This document shows positions 37,500 through 51,801 of a stretch of 64,000 nucleotides of DNA, one piece after another; within the stretch, counting starts at the first letter, position 1; each line of letters starts with the position of its first letter. The notes under the pieces were generated by a model. The model was not told where the DNA came from. It did not search any database and worked only from the letters and a program-made list of their open reading frames with translations. Position numbers and translations under genes: made by a program. The stretch is from Eledone cirrhosa (Eukaryota > Mollusca > Cephalopoda > Octopoda > Eledonidae). The stretch lies in contig OZ024743.1 in assembly GCA_964016885.1 (NCBI GenBank), positions 19,298,872-19,362,871 on the forward strand, read 5' to 3'.

Positions 37500-37870
37500 T
37501 TTCCCATGCGCTACTAACATCATCAGTGATCTACTAGCCCTCATAGTTATTTCTTCGCATTAAAGACCAGATACCTCAGGCTAGCGCGAACAATAGCTAA
37601 AATAAGTTATTTGGATAAAAAGAATTGGGTGGAGAAAGAGAGACAGGTAAACAAACACGAATGGTGAGGCAACGTAGAGAGAGGACAAAATGATTCATTT
37701 GAACATAATAACTTGCCAATATTGACGAGAAAACAAAAGACACATCTTAACCGGGCGAAAGTAAGCGAGGAAAGAACTTCGCATGGTGTGGGACGATGGA
37801 GGAAGTGAGAGAGAGGGTGAGTAGCAGAGAATGAGTGAGTGAAAGTGTGAGGAAGAGGCTAGCCAAGAGA
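37500..37870. repeat. Dispersed repeat, copy 1 (partner 53010-53400)
   Basis: It shares in order CATCAGTGAT, ACTAAAATAAGTTATT, GTAAACAAAC and GAGTGAGTGAAAGTGTGAGGAAGAG-type blocks with 53010-53400, diverged, in the same orientation. The partner lies just upstream of a PLE endonuclease fragment, so this may be PLE 5' or terminal sequence. (CA)n-(TA)n follows at 37877-37961. Confidence 0.65.
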
Positions 37871-37914
37871 ATATATACACACACACACATACACACACAT
37901 ACAAACACACACAT

Positions 37915-37961
<47 letters not shown>

Positions 37962-37962
<1 letters not shown>

Positions 37963-38862
37963 GTTTTAATATAGATGAGATTCTACAGAACTAGAACTGT
38001 TTCATTCTTTAGAAATCCTCAGGAATCAGTATATATATATGTATATATATATATGTAGACAAATCTACCAAAATATACGGTAGCATCCAATCTGTATGAA
38101 GAACTCAATGTAATCTAAATATAGAAGATATCATGAAAAGAGTAGATGCATTAACAAATTTACGATAAACATCATAGTAAATCAGAGTCAAGATAAATTA
38201 ATAAAAACAATGAAATAAAAACAAAGAACAAGTTCCTTATATTAAAAAATTCATCATTTTACGATTATTTCTGGGATGTATATGTGTGTTGGTATGTATA
38301 TCATATAGATCTATGGGAAAAATATTACAAATGATCAGAGGAAATATACATACCTTGACATATACATGCCGTCCTCAGAAATGATGAGATGTGTTTATTG
38401 AAAAAAACAAAGAATTAATATAAAGGGTCTGTTTGGGAACAGGTTTTTAATTGACCAATAGAAAAGGAGTTAGAGGTCAAGTTGATAGAATAACAATAGT
38501 AGAAATTAAATATAGGGGTAGAGGAGTGCAGACTTATGCTTTGAATGAAAAGAATACTATGGTGATGAAATGAGGTCAAGTCAAGAAGATAGTGAAGGGT
38601 ACACGAACATTTGATGTTATTAAAGAATATTGTTAAAAACGCAGGAAAATAAAATGTTAGGGTAAACCACAAGGAATCTAGATATATAACAAGAAATTAA
38701 ATTAATTGATAGGTATATTTACAGGGATAAAGTTATATTAATTCATATGAATGTGATAAATAAAAACTTGATCTTATTAAAGAATGTTGTTAAAAACGAA
38801 GGAAAATAAAATTTTGGGATAAGGATATTAGTGAGAAATACCAATCTTATTTAAACTACAGG

Positions 38863-38961
<99 letters not shown>

Positions 38962-39060
38962 TGAGAAGTGACACACGAGTTGATATGTATTAGAAAAATA
39001 AGAAAACAGGTAGAACATTCTGATGGGATTATCTCATAGAATAACTGCAAAACGTTTTTT
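37962..39060. other. AT-rich spacer with a short duplication and microsatellites
   Basis: A segment of about 50 bp (ATTGTTAAAAACGCAGGAAA at about 38630) recurs, diverged, about 155 bp on (38774-38825). (TA)n at 38863-38900 and (GA)n to 38950 follow. No gene is supported. Confidence 0.6.
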
Positions 39061-39214
39061 TTAAAGTAATTTACCCTATCGGTTTCAGCCGATAATTGGT
39101 TTGGCTTCGCCCTGCTACAGGAAATATGATAAAACGTACATAATAAAATTAAGGAATATATTAATTAGAAGAGGGTATTACAGAACATAGTTTAGATATA
39201 TATGAAATGTTCAC

Positions 39215-39279
<65 letters not shown>

Positions 39280-40105
39280 TCTTTCTTCCTGGGTTGGTTG
39301 GTGATTGTGGCAGCTAAAATAGAAGTTGGCTTGTTCCCTGACTGGTTAACAGAAGGAGACAGGGGGTGGGGGGGATTTAGTAATATTATTATTAGTAATA
39401 GTAGTGATATAAGCTGTCCGTGCGACTGACCTTATTGGTAAAGTGACCTAAAATTTACCTAAAGCAGTGATTGTTTCTTAATATATCTATCTTTCTTAGT
39501 ATTTCTGTAGGAAATACTGTCGTTCTTAATTTGTCATTTCGTGATCTTGTTTGGTGTTTGTAGCAGTTATTTCTGTGGTGGATGCATTTAAACAGGGTTC
39601 GTATTTTGTGATAAAGTATAATTCTTTGCTAATGCGTTTATTGACGGTGGCGTTGTCTTTAAATTTATAGAGGGGAAAATTGTGACGTTTTGTTGTTCAT
39701 TAGAGAATCAGATGTCAATGTGTTCACTCAGTACTACTTTCTGTATTTCCGTATTTTAATTTGGGATGTATGGACGGTTATACACTGACAAAGAATGTTT
39801 TTAGTTTGTCCTATTTACTGCTTTCGACAGTCTGAGCAAGTTAGTACATATATCAGGTTTTCTGATGCGCATGTAAAATTGTTTTTCACCGTAAAGCATT
39901 GACCACCAAATCACCAAGGAGGAGAGAGAGAAAGAGATAAAAGAAAATGTGAACTTCTTTATATATATGTGAACTACGTTCTCTAATACACTCTTCTAAT
40001 TAATATACATCTAATTTTATTATATACCTTTTATCATATTTCATGTAGCATGATGAAGCTGAAACAATTATCGGCTGAAACCGGTAAGATAAATTACTTC
40101 TAACG
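39060..40105 (-). mobile_element. Penelope-like element with inverted terminal repeats
   Basis: The segment 39064-39200 (starting TTTACCCTATCGGTTTCAGC) is reverse-complementary over about 135 bp to 39958-40103. Between them lies a decayed GIY-YIG coding stretch on the minus strand and a (TC)n tract at 39220-39275. This combination points to a PLE remnant with its terminal repeats in inverted orientation. Confidence 0.7.
39560..39900 (-). pseudogene. PLE GIY-YIG endonuclease remnant
   Basis: The minus-strand reading gives NFTCASENLIYVLTCSDCRK, then Q-stop-IGQTKNIL where QYIGQT is expected, and ITVHTSQIK. It continues in another frame with VLSEHIDI and, near the end, FPLYKFKDNATVNKRISKEL followed by KYEPCLNA-like residues. 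NLIYVLTC..C..QYIGQT is the PLE form of the GIY-YIG motif. Stops and frameshifts show that it is dead. No RT part is present. Confidence 0.65.
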
Positions 40106-40109
40106 AGAT

Positions 40110-41019
40110 TTTGGAAGAGAAAAAAGAATAATAGACAGAGAGAAAACATTTCGTCATATATTTGTGGATATATATGTTGAATAAACATACAGGGAAAATG
40201 AGAAGTCGAGCCTGTGGAAAAGACGATGTGTTAGAAAAAACTAGACTTGAATGAAATACACTGATATTAACAATGAGGTGAGAAGCGCTATCAGTACTTA
40301 AATTCGGCAAAATGTTGTGCAGTATTCGATAGCCAAAAACGATTCGACATCCTTTCTAATTATGAGAAAGAAATTACATGGATTATATATAGTATGCAGC
40401 TATTATTCGAAATATCTTTGAAAACACTTGGTTAGTAATAAGACTTTAACAAAAAAAAAATGTACAATTTAAGAAGAACTCTTATTATGCACAGGATATT
40501 TACAATACATCAAGACAATTTCAATACCGTCTAGGAATCTTTTTAAGAAATTCCGTCTATAAAACTACAATATATTCAAACATTTTCTGTAACGACATTT
40601 CGAAATAAGTTCATTATTAAAGTTCACCATGTGTGAATCACGTCATTAATATGAATAATGTTTAATAGTATAAAATGAATGCGAACATAAACCTTCAGAA
40701 TATGATTTGGAGAATTCAACCACTGACCACAGAATTTTTATGGCATGTTCCAACATCACGATATCGTATGAATACATCGTATCAAATGCTACATTGAGTC
40801 ACAGAGCATTTACAATATGCTGAGTAATCTTGATTGTATATTATGACCTCTGACTATTTTACATAGCCTATATCTTCTATCTGCCAGTTTTCATATTTCT
40901 TCACTATTGCTTTATTTCATATCTCATATTTTCTTTCCACTTACATCTATACCTCTTTCATATACTTATTCAATGATTTACATTATTTTATACGATTATC
41001 TACATGTTAATTTAGAATG
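40110..41019. other. No gene recognised
   Basis: AT-rich spacer with no supported feature. Confidence 0.5.
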
Positions 41020-42039
<1,020 letters not shown>

Positions 42040-42215
42040 TTTTAACTCTGATACTGGTTCAGTCTGGTTCAAACTGAATTGGTCTGTCCCAGTCATTCAT
42101 TGAGCAACATCGGTGAAGTTGGCACCCTTAACTCACAGTTGGGTGCGGATGCATTCATGTATATATGTGTGTGTCCGCATGTATCTGTGTGTTTCTAAAT
42201 ATATATATATATATA
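42040..42215 (-). repeat. Partner segment of the palindrome unit
   Basis: The reverse complement of 42040-42200 (GAATGCATCCGCACCCAACT and AGTATCAGAGTTAAAAATAC are its landmarks) matches 59819-59965. In reverse sense it reads arm end, this segment, arm start, so the repeat unit is modular. A (TA)n ends it. Confidence 0.8.
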
Positions 42216-43320
42216 TGCAGGAATTCCGAAATTCCAACCACACGAAATAAGAGTAACAACAGACTATGGGTATAAATAATAACTTATAATGTAGGATACA
42301 TAAACCACTATTTATGGAGAACAATGGCCTTCAGTCGCTAGGTAGCCATTTCCTCCGTGTATATAGGTATCTTATTCGATTTTCTAAGTATTCATCTATA
42401 TATGTCTATGTGCATATATTTGAACTATTCTACTAGTTTAAGCTTCTATGTAGGGCGTACATGTGATGCATAATAACTACACTCACTTTTTATAAAACAA
42501 TCAAATGTTGATGTGAATAATGATCATAATAATTTAACTAGTAATATTTTATCAGTTGCGTATCTAATCAGTTTAAATGTCCGCAAAGAGCTGAGTCTTT
42601 ATCACAGAATATGGGATGTAACTAATACCCCTGAGAATTACGAATCAAAAAACGAGAGGGAGAGTGAGAGGACGAAATATAGAAAGAGAAAGAAAACAGG
42701 AGCTAGAAAGAGAACGAATAAGAAAAACGTGAACAACAAACAACTTAAAACCAGATAAAAAGTATGCTGTTGAATCTCGTTGAGGCCTCCGAATATATGG
42801 TTTATGGTTGGTAGAACTATGATAATACATTGATAATACATTATACCTCTAATCATTTTAAAGACAAGTTTTACGAGGCCTCACTCTAAGACTGGCGAAT
42901 TTAAAATTGGAACAAATAGAGTCATAAAGAACATAGAGAAGATTCTATATGACCTGTTCGTGAAAAATATAGTCCTAGCGTATATGGCCCATTTGGAGGC
43001 AGTATAGTCTTCGTTTATTGACATTCATCAGAGCCTGACAACAATTTAAATCCTGATAGACCTGCTTCAGATAACAGACGATTGAAATTTGAGAAGTTAT
43101 CTCTAGATTCATATCAAAATGTTTTTCTGCTATTTATAATTGAAAGTTTGTGGATTGTATAAATTAATCAATTGTGCTCTGGAAGAATCAAATTGGTGAC
43201 CATTTCCGTTTGCTTCTGTTTTTACATTATGGTTATTTATAAATCAGTTATATTGTTATTGATGATTCTAATTGAAAGTTATGAATTAATAACGTTTGAC
43301 AAACCAGACACTTCCACAAT
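42216..43320. other. No gene recognised
   Basis: AT-rich spacer. Short Lys/Arg-rich frames near 42640-42760 come from a GAGA-like purine run. Confidence 0.5.
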
Positions 43321-45200
43321 CTAGGATGTAAAGACATACGTTGCATAGAATGGAACAAGATATTGGTAAGGCTGTAGGGTCTGCGAAAAACGCTTACGAA
43401 GGTATATGATTTGCATGTTCACATTTCCAAGAATCTTTCTTCTACGATTATGTAAACAACTATTATTCGAGTTGCAAAGATAGTAAAGAATTCCATGATT
43501 ATATGAATGTTTAACTAGTATGTCATGGTTTACGTTATCATAACTGCCTCTATATCTAGTGAGATCGAGCTGGTTAATTTTCATCAATATGGTCATGAAT
43601 GTGGTTATTTCATGTAAAACACTCTCGGTGTTGTTATTCATTCGAAATCCACTAAGATAGTATATTACCTATATTCCTTTTAAAATTTAAGTAAACTACT
43701 AAGTCGAACGATTTTCAATGTGATCTCGTAGAATTATGGTTGTTTCATTTGGCTTTCACAATATTAATAAATGGGTAAATTTCCGTGTAAATGGATGCTG
43801 TTGAAATGTAATTATATCAGTAATTACGTTTAGAACACTTTATTGTATTTCATTCCATGTTTTATTGATGATTAAATTAAATTAAATATCTTGCCTCGTG
43901 GCAGTTACATTCTTTAACTCATCTTTAGCTCATAGCGACTCATGTTTAATAATAGGAGGGTAACATAAATATGGAGGGAGAAGGTTAAATACTTTGCTTT
44001 TGATGTTTGGTTTTGTGAACGAAAAGTTGCCAAGGAAAGATTTCGTGATCAGAGACGATCATTAGGAGGTGTCTGAAATTACCTCACTAATGTGATCTTG
44101 CTTTAGACTTCAAGTTGAATTTACAAGTCCAGAAATCATTTTCGACGTGTTCTATTCGCTTTTTACATATTTTCTTTGAACCATTATGCATTGTATAATT
44201 GGCATCTATTGGACCTTATTTCCATTTGTCTAATTATTGGCTCATCTGTTTTCTTGGGTGATTTAGTTCTTCGTTCTATAATGCCTTATTGTTTATTGTA
44301 GTAGTTAACATTAGTGTTATTTTTTTTCGGATAGTGTTGGAAAATTGGTGTTGTCGCAAATATATAGAAATCATTTTTTATTGTTTTTTAATTGGTAAAA
44401 ATTGATTCATTTCGTTATTTCGTTGATAAAATATATACATGATTGAGCTTGTCAATGGATTGTTAAATTTGTTGTGGCGTGGTAGTTGCGCTTCTATATA
44501 ATTAACAAAGTTAGTCCTATCAGTCTGGTGAAATTGAAATATATTTATTAAAGATTTTGCTTGATTTCAGTGGCAATTGTTAGAATTCTTATGGTTTAAA
44601 GGAATTGTAAGATTAAAAGTATCGGTAGAATGTCCCGAACCTAGATCCTATTTATGATCTAATTTACAGTTTTATATAAAAGGAAAGACTGGTAGATAAG
44701 ACAATAAATACTTTTTTGTCATTACAATATCTGTATGGCAAGGAGTCTGGTAGTGTATGTAAAATAAAATTATATTTATGCATAGTCACTAAGAAATATT
44801 CTCATGTTTTCTTATATAATTTTTTTCTTCTGGCGTTGGTATTCTAAAATGGGTGATATACACTAAAGTCCACCGGAATTAGAATTGTTCTCAAAGGAGT
44901 TGATTTTATTAGGAAATTTCAGTATTGGTTATTGTCTCAGAACTTTATTTTAGAGGGAAGGGGCTTGGGTTACGAATGTTTAATAAAATAATTCAAGCTT
45001 TCTGATGTAATCCCTGTGAAACACCTTGATATTCCTTGATAGCATATATTGTGTATAAAAAATTCGGTGTATTTACTTTTGTTCAAAGTAAAATCATTTA
45101 GTATGGTTTCTTGAAAAAGTAACATAATAAATTTTGGTCTAGACAATTCCATTAGTTCACACTGTCTGTTGAGGTTGATTTTGCGTATTTTTTTTATTTA
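43321..45200 (-). pseudogene. Old LINE ORF2: endonuclease and RT remnants
   Basis: At the 5' side (45190-44970) the minus frame gives NLNRQCELMEL, RPKFIMLLFQETILNDFTLN and YQGISRCFTGITSES, like the start of a LINE APE endonuclease (N.....E...KP....LQET). At 43665-43321 it gives SGFRMNNNTESVLHEITTF, YDNVNHDILVKHSYNHGI and CLHNRRRKILGNVN, like RT motif A (KAFDTVNH.IL..KL...GI) and SYL.NR. About 1.3 kb of stop-ridden sequence lies between, the right length for the intervening domains. The catalytic region is lost. It is CR1/jockey-like by motif style. Sequence 45250-46100 may hold more of the same element, but I cannot support it. Confidence 0.65.
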
Positions 45201-46890
45201 GCACATCATTATTATTGTTTAATTTTTAAGATATTTTTTGTTCAGCTTATGTTTTAAGCATTTTTGTCAAGTCATGTTTATTGGTTACATTTTTGTTATC
45301 AAATTAGTTCTTTATTATTATTGTTGTGTTGTTCTTTTCTGTTAAATAATGGTATTGTAGGAATGACCTCCATTGTATTTCTGACCTTTTGCCGTAGTAG
45401 TATCATTATTACATGAGAGTTTCTGTGTCGGTGTGTAATGGTTACATTTGTTGTTGCAAACGAATTCTTCAAAAACATTGACCATAATTTCTATTGAGAT
45501 CAAATTATCCAAAATGTATTAGTACGAATTGAGATTTTCTTTTCCTAAGCACAATTTATGGGCTGCCATGTGTTCATTCACTGCTCGTTGTAAGTTTATT
45601 GACAAGTATTGTTGCAGAGTGAATTTTGTAAATGTTAACCCTTGTTGTCAGGATGTTCTCATTTATATCTTTCCGGGCTATTGGGTATATATATATAGGT
45701 CGAATTATACCTAGATCACCCCTTTTAAACATTATGTTATAGCACATTTGAAATCTCACTCTTCGTGGTTGGATTGTGTCAGTAACATGTTTCTAGTTAG
45801 TTTTGTAATTTTATCAATTTCATGTCAAGGATTAGTACTTCTGTTAACGTTTCAGTTTTCCTGGAGTCACTTCTTTATAGCGCTACCATCTGTTTTTGTC
45901 GTTATAGGCTTGCTGTTATACTGGAGGAGCGTTGAATTTAAATGATACATAGGCATCTTTTTTTGTTTCGGATAATTGTATTTTCTGATTGTAGCAAATA
46001 GAAACATGGTAGCGTCAGTTGTTTTTTTTTTGTGTGTACATCTTACATTCTCAAAAAATACAGATTTGGGATTAATTAAAACATGCTGAAACGTGGCTTC
46101 CACAAAGGACAGAATTTAAACTACTGATATCCGAAAGGGCTGCCAGGATGAAATTCTTGTAAATATTATTGTTTCCAAAGCAGGCTATATCAATCACATT
46201 AAATCACACATTCTCACCAAAATAATCAAAAGACACCAATGTCTTCTTTTCACGTTCGGTTTACAGCAAGGTACATAAATGCAAGCTTGAACTGCAAAGA
46301 CATATATCATGAGAGATTCATTCCTTTGACATAGCTAATTAATTCTGTATAGAAGTTGAGTTTCACGTATCATGAATTCTCTAGGCCTCATAAATCATTC
46401 GCTGGTTTAAAAGTCTTATCAGAGCACAGGACAGTGAACGGAGTTTGACCGAACAATAAGTAGTGAGACAGCTGTCATCTGACAGGATGAAGCAACAATC
46501 ATTTTATGTGTGCGTTATCCAATTTGCAAAATAGGTAATGCGACATAATCTCTATCACTAAGGTAATATTTGTAATCACATATAAAGAACTAATTATATT
46601 ATTACAGTTCTCATATTTGTCTGTCAGCGTTTGCATTTTTGGTTGTTTTAATTTGTTTTGTTTGATAGTTTGTTTGTGTTTATTGGTTTTCTTTTTACCC
46701 TTTCAATTCCAGGAGGAAGACTTTATGGAATGGCCAGACTTATATAAGTAGCCTATAAAACTCAACCAAACTATATCATCAAATGTGATCTAAAATGTAC
46801 AATATCGGATCGGAAAAAATCACTGGATTATTACAGCTGAAAATCTTTGAAAACATGTGCTCAAACAAGGACGTATTATTAGATTTGTAT
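45201..46890. other. No gene recognised
   Basis: AT-rich spacer. Short open frames resemble no family I know, apart from a possible upstream continuation of the LINE at 43321-45200. Confidence 0.45.
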
Positions 46891-47080
46891 AGCGGTAGAT
46901 TGGCAGTATCGGTAGAGGGTCTGACGCCATGCTTTGCAGCAAAGAGTTACATCCCTTTATGGTCTGAGTTCAAATCCCACCGAGGTTAACTTTGCCTTTC
47001 ATCCGTATGGGGTCGATAAAATAAAGTACCAGTAATGTACTGGGTAATTTCTGGCCTTGTGCCAAAAGTAGAAACAATTA
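46891..47080 (+). mobile_element. tRNA-derived SINE, full length
   Basis: AGCGGTAGATTGGCAGTATC to GTAGAAACAATTA, with TATTAGATTTGTAT before and TATTAGATTTTTAT after as the target-site duplication (one mismatch). Confidence 0.9.
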
Positions 47081-47407
47081 TTAGATTTTTATGACTACAA
47101 GGGGTCACGATAAACACAATTTACAAACGATCATATTTCTTTCGTGCAGGTCTACATCAAATTCTATTGATATTTATAGAAACACCCACATTGGGGTAGG
47201 TGATTATGTCATCTCATGTGAACATTGGCATAGCTGTCATTATGTGAAAAGTCCCCATTCTGCCTATTTCCTCCGCGTTTGGGGTTTTAGATATTGGCTG
47301 GTTTGACTCTAACGGTAACATTGTATGTTTGACCTCTCAATCAGTCGCAGAAGACTAACAATTACATAACTGCTGCCACTACTACCACTATATATATATA
47401 TATATAT
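47081..47407. other. No gene recognised
   Basis: Unique sequence ending in a short (TA)n (about 47389-47408) that abuts the inverted 5' end of the next PLE. Confidence 0.5.
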
Positions 47408-47772
47408 AGGAGCCATCAAATTTTGTAGAGTGGTCCTTCCACGCTCGATACAATGGGCCTGATCTTCAGGTCGGGTCCCTGTTTGTGTGTTTTCACGAGG
47501 TAGTAGAAGGCGGGTAGTCTGCTGTTCCTCGTGAGGAGGTTGTATCTCAGATTCTTCGGGAGCTTCCGCCAGTCGCAGATGTTGGTCCAGGCGGCATTGA
47601 TGTGCTCTTCTATTTGCGCGGGAGTGATTCCCGTGACCTTGGAGTAGGGGTTGTCATCGTCAAGATGTTGGAGGGCCTGGGTGTTGTAGGCCTCTCTAGT
47701 GATGACGCAGAATTCTTTGCCCTTGTCGGAGGGGAGATAGATGAGGTTCTTCGATTTTAGGTTGGATTTTAG
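47408..47772 (-). pseudogene. PLE RT N-terminal part, inverted
   Basis: The minus frame reads SFLKSNLKSKNLIYLPSDKG, then KEFCVITREAYNTQALQHLD, NPYSKVTGITPAQIEEHINA and PAFYYLVKTHKQGPDLKIRP, then IVSSVEGPLYKI. This is the usual PLE lead into the RT (a PSDKG box, then YY..KTHK....RPIVSS). The last residues GPLYKI recur at the start of the plus-strand part (GPLYKISWLLARILKRVLD), so the two parts belong together and one has been turned round. Confidence 0.8.
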
Positions 47773-49140
47773 GAAGGACCACTCTACAAAATTTCATGGC
47801 TCCTAGCCAGAATACTCAAACGCGTCTTAGACACCTTGCCGGGACACGTTAACAGCTCCGAGGAGGTGTTGAAGCGCCTACATCAAATGGATCCCGACAC
47901 CAGAAAGAATAACAGATATGCCTTCAGCCTTGATGTAGTCGCTCTCTACACCTCGGTCCCGACACTCCCGGCCGTCAATATACTGATGGAACGCGTCCAA
48001 TCCACCGACCAACACTGCTTCGGGCTCACCACCACTGACATCCACCAACTCCTATCCATCGTCGTCGACAACAGCTACTTCGGATTCCTTGACCAAATAT
48101 ACCAACAAACCTCGGGACTGCCCATGGGATCAAGCCTCTCGGGTGTGCCAGCGATCTCTTACATGGACAGCCTCGAGCGCAAGGCACTCAACGCCTGCCA
48201 CCCCAACGCCGTCGCCTTTTTCTCAAGGTACGTGGGCGATATCCTCATCCTCACATCTTCCCAAGACACGGCGAACAGAATCTATGAGACGTTCAACAAC
48301 ACGGACGAGAACATTGACTTCAGTGTTTAACATCCCAACGAAGACGGGTCACTTGCCCTCCTCGACTTCCGAATCAACATCACGGAACAGGGAAGGATCC
48401 ACTGCAGCTTCTACCGAAAGGCAGCCTGCAGGGACCTGTTCGTCCACTACAAGTCCGCCCTCCCTAACAGTGCCAAAAGAGGATAGATCACGAACGAGAT
48501 CGCGCGAATCAAAAACGGATGCAGCGATCCGGCGAGTGGTGTCACTCACACCAAGCGATTCCTCGAGGTGCTGGAGACGAACGGGTACCCTACCTCGTTC
48601 ACAGACAGAGTAGAAGACACCAGACACAAGAGATAGAGAGGCACCCAAGGCAAGTGCTTCCTTAAAATGCCACACCTGGGCGAGAATACCACCAACGCTA
48701 TCCGCAAGGTTATACGGAGGGAGGGCCTCGACACCCACCTGGCCCACTCGGGCCCCTCCCTTCGAAGATGCCTCTCCAGGAAACCCGAGAAATCAACTGA
48801 CCCGTGCTCCCTCAGAGACTGCCCGATGCGCCATGCGAACTGTTGCCTACGCACATACGTCGTGTATAAGATAGAATGTAACAAGTGCAACCAATACTAT
48901 ATAGGTAGCACAATCCGACCTTTGCACATCCGGATCAAGGAACACACTAAAACCAGGGCCTCGTCTTTCCGGAAACACATAGACAAATGCGGAAACAAAG
49001 ACGGAAGGCCCATTGTCACAATTCTAGCGACTGAAAGAAACGTCGGCACGTTACGTATCAAGGAAGCACTTTCGATCAAACGCCGAGAGCCACGAATAAA
49101 CAATCGATCCGAGACAAACGAAATGAGGTGGTTGGTTTAA
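47773..49140 (+). pseudogene. PLE reverse transcriptase and GIY-YIG endonuclease, three stops
   Basis: A single plus frame of 456 codons starting GPLYKISWLLARIL, with stops only at 48328, 48484 and 48634 and no frameshift. RT motifs are FSLDVVALYTSVP (A), GLPMGSSLSGVPA (B) and FFSRYVGDILIL (C). The catalytic pair of motif C reads GD instead of DD, so even a stop-free copy would probably lack RT activity. After the stops come LKMPHLGENTTNAIRKVIRR, a Cys-rich linker, and RTYVVYKIECNKCNQYYIGS followed by RPLHIRIKEH, the GIY-YIG domain. It ends SIKRREPRINNRSETNEMRW. It has an unusually well preserved frame for this window. Confidence 0.85.
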
Positions 49141-49560
49141 GTTAACAAACGATGCAGCAAAACACACACCCACACACACACAGAGTAGCATTCCACCATA
49201 CAAACATACTACACTGCCAATACAGAGGAACAAGGCAACAACACACGCACACATACACACTCAAGCGAGACAACAACACACGCACACACACACACAGTAA
49301 CATTCAACAAAAAGGCAGATAATGGACTGACAGATAGCGCCACCCCACTCCTAAAATTGAAAGAACTACTTCGGCCGCTGACCTCTGCCCGACCGACCCC
49401 ATTTCACGATCTTGCCCGCTCTGTTGAATACCTCAGAAATTCAGAACAACGAACAGCGGAGGACGCGTTTCGCACCTTTCCGACAGACAAACTTTCCCCA
49501 CCCCGGAAAAAGATCACAGTTGATGGATTGGAATCAGAAATATATAGGGACAATTAAATC

Positions 49561-50350
<790 letters not shown>

Positions 50351-50381
50351 TAATAACTTGTGTGTTACACCTCTATTTTTT

Positions 50382-50439
<58 letters not shown>

Positions 50440-50614
50440 CGGGATAACAAGTTATCGTTTTAGGCAATCCACTTATAGGTAGTCCAGTTAGAGTACTCTG
50501 TGTTGTGGATGGTATTAACGAATGGCTTAGTTTGACTCAACAAGACGCTTCCATAGTGATGCAGCGAGTTCACGGTGATGTCTATGTAGGTTATACTTGG
50601 AGTAATAATAATTC
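50351..50614. repeat. (TA)n and flank
   Basis: (TA)n at about 50385-50438, then unique sequence leading into the inverted repeat of the next PLE. Confidence 0.7.
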
Positions 50615-51029
50615 AAGAAATAAGAGTAACATGGTTAGCTGTATAATAAGAGCTTTAATCACAGTGCTGTCAATTGTTTCAATCATCTGGCAAGTTTCGA
50701 GTTCGTTAATCGCTAGATATTGCGTCAATCGATCTCTAATACTTTGTTTATAACCAGTTAATTCATCAGAGCGAGCGAATGTGAGGATAATACGCAAGGC
50801 ATGGCTTTTATAGAAGAGTGGTATTAGACCAGAACAATAATATCAATAACAAAATAACTAGATACTGAATAATTAAAATAATAACATCAATATAAGTAAG
50901 AAATAAAATGTAATGATAAGACTAGCATGGTAAACGAACTGATATGATAGAGATGTATGAAGTTGACATGTGAAAACTACTATAGGTTACATTAGATGTA
51001 GTTTTTTGGGGATGAAGAGATAACTAATA

Positions 51030-51800
51030 AAATGTTCTTAGAGTCAGATTTTGGAAATCTACCCCTTTATGTGCGATTATGAGGAATCTAGATACAAGTG
51101 TGCTGTGGGTCTAAAAGCACATTAGTAATAAACCGGAGATTGATTTATGGTTTGACAGATAAGTATTTTCGTTGTATCAAGTTAGTTAGATTGATAGAGT
51201 GAGTCTATAAAGATATATGGTTCTTAGGTAGTATTAAGTGAAATTGTAGATTCGGTATTTTAAGGTTTAGGTGGCTTATTCTAAATGTTGGGATTGCTAG
51301 TTCGAATCATGGGGGTTTAGTTTTGACAACATCAATGGCAAATAGCTTATAATTAAGACAATAAATCAAAAATAAAATATGCATAGTAAATAGATAGAGA
51401 ACATGATGAATAAAATTAGGGATAGGGTACACTGAGATGATCATAATAATAATAAGAAGAAAATAAGAAAATAAGAGTTTCAAGCAGTGTAAGTGTAATA
51501 AGATACTGTACTTAGAATTAAGTTCATCTGTTAGAGATCATGGGTGCTAATATGAGATATGTAGATATAATTGTTTGGTCTGAAAGAATAAACAACGGCA
51601 AAGGCTAGATTGATTTATGGGCGGACATGATAATTGGTAGATATGTGTAGATATTACTGCCCCATCTTGATGATATAGATGTAGGGAGGCTGGAAGGTGT
51701 TTACAGAGGATTATGGTTCTGAAGTGGACTGTGTGAGAATGCGGATTTCATGCGTTAAATTTTAAATGATTTACCATTAATTTCGGGGATGCTGGTTCGG
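51030..51800 (-). repeat. Diverged tandem duplication in PLE 3' region
   Basis: 51040-51340 and 51490-51800 share in order GATTGATTTATGG, TATGGTTCT and a closing GGTTCG(A/G)ATCA(C/T)GG segment, a period of roughly 480 bp with strong divergence. Confidence 0.55.
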
Positions 51801-51801
51801 A

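Larger units (their letters stand above)
47408..49560 (+). mobile_element. Penelope-like element with inverted 5' segment
   Basis: GC-rich island of about 2.1 kb. The main part (47773-49140, plus) encodes RT motifs and a GIY-YIG endonuclease. The first 365 bp (47408-47772) encode the preceding part of the same protein on the opposite strand. A CA-rich 3' region follows to about 49560. The 3' boundary is not sharply defined. Confidence 0.8.

Noticed and set aside
37500..37530. CTGATGA...GAAAC in reverse as a third clear hammerhead
   Set aside because: The 16 bases between the boxes do not form a stable helix, so it is noted only as a possible relic.
48089..48613. Arg/Ser/Thr-rich frame inside the PLE
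   Set aside because: It overlaps the true RT frame in another phase. The motifs lie in the frame starting at 47773.
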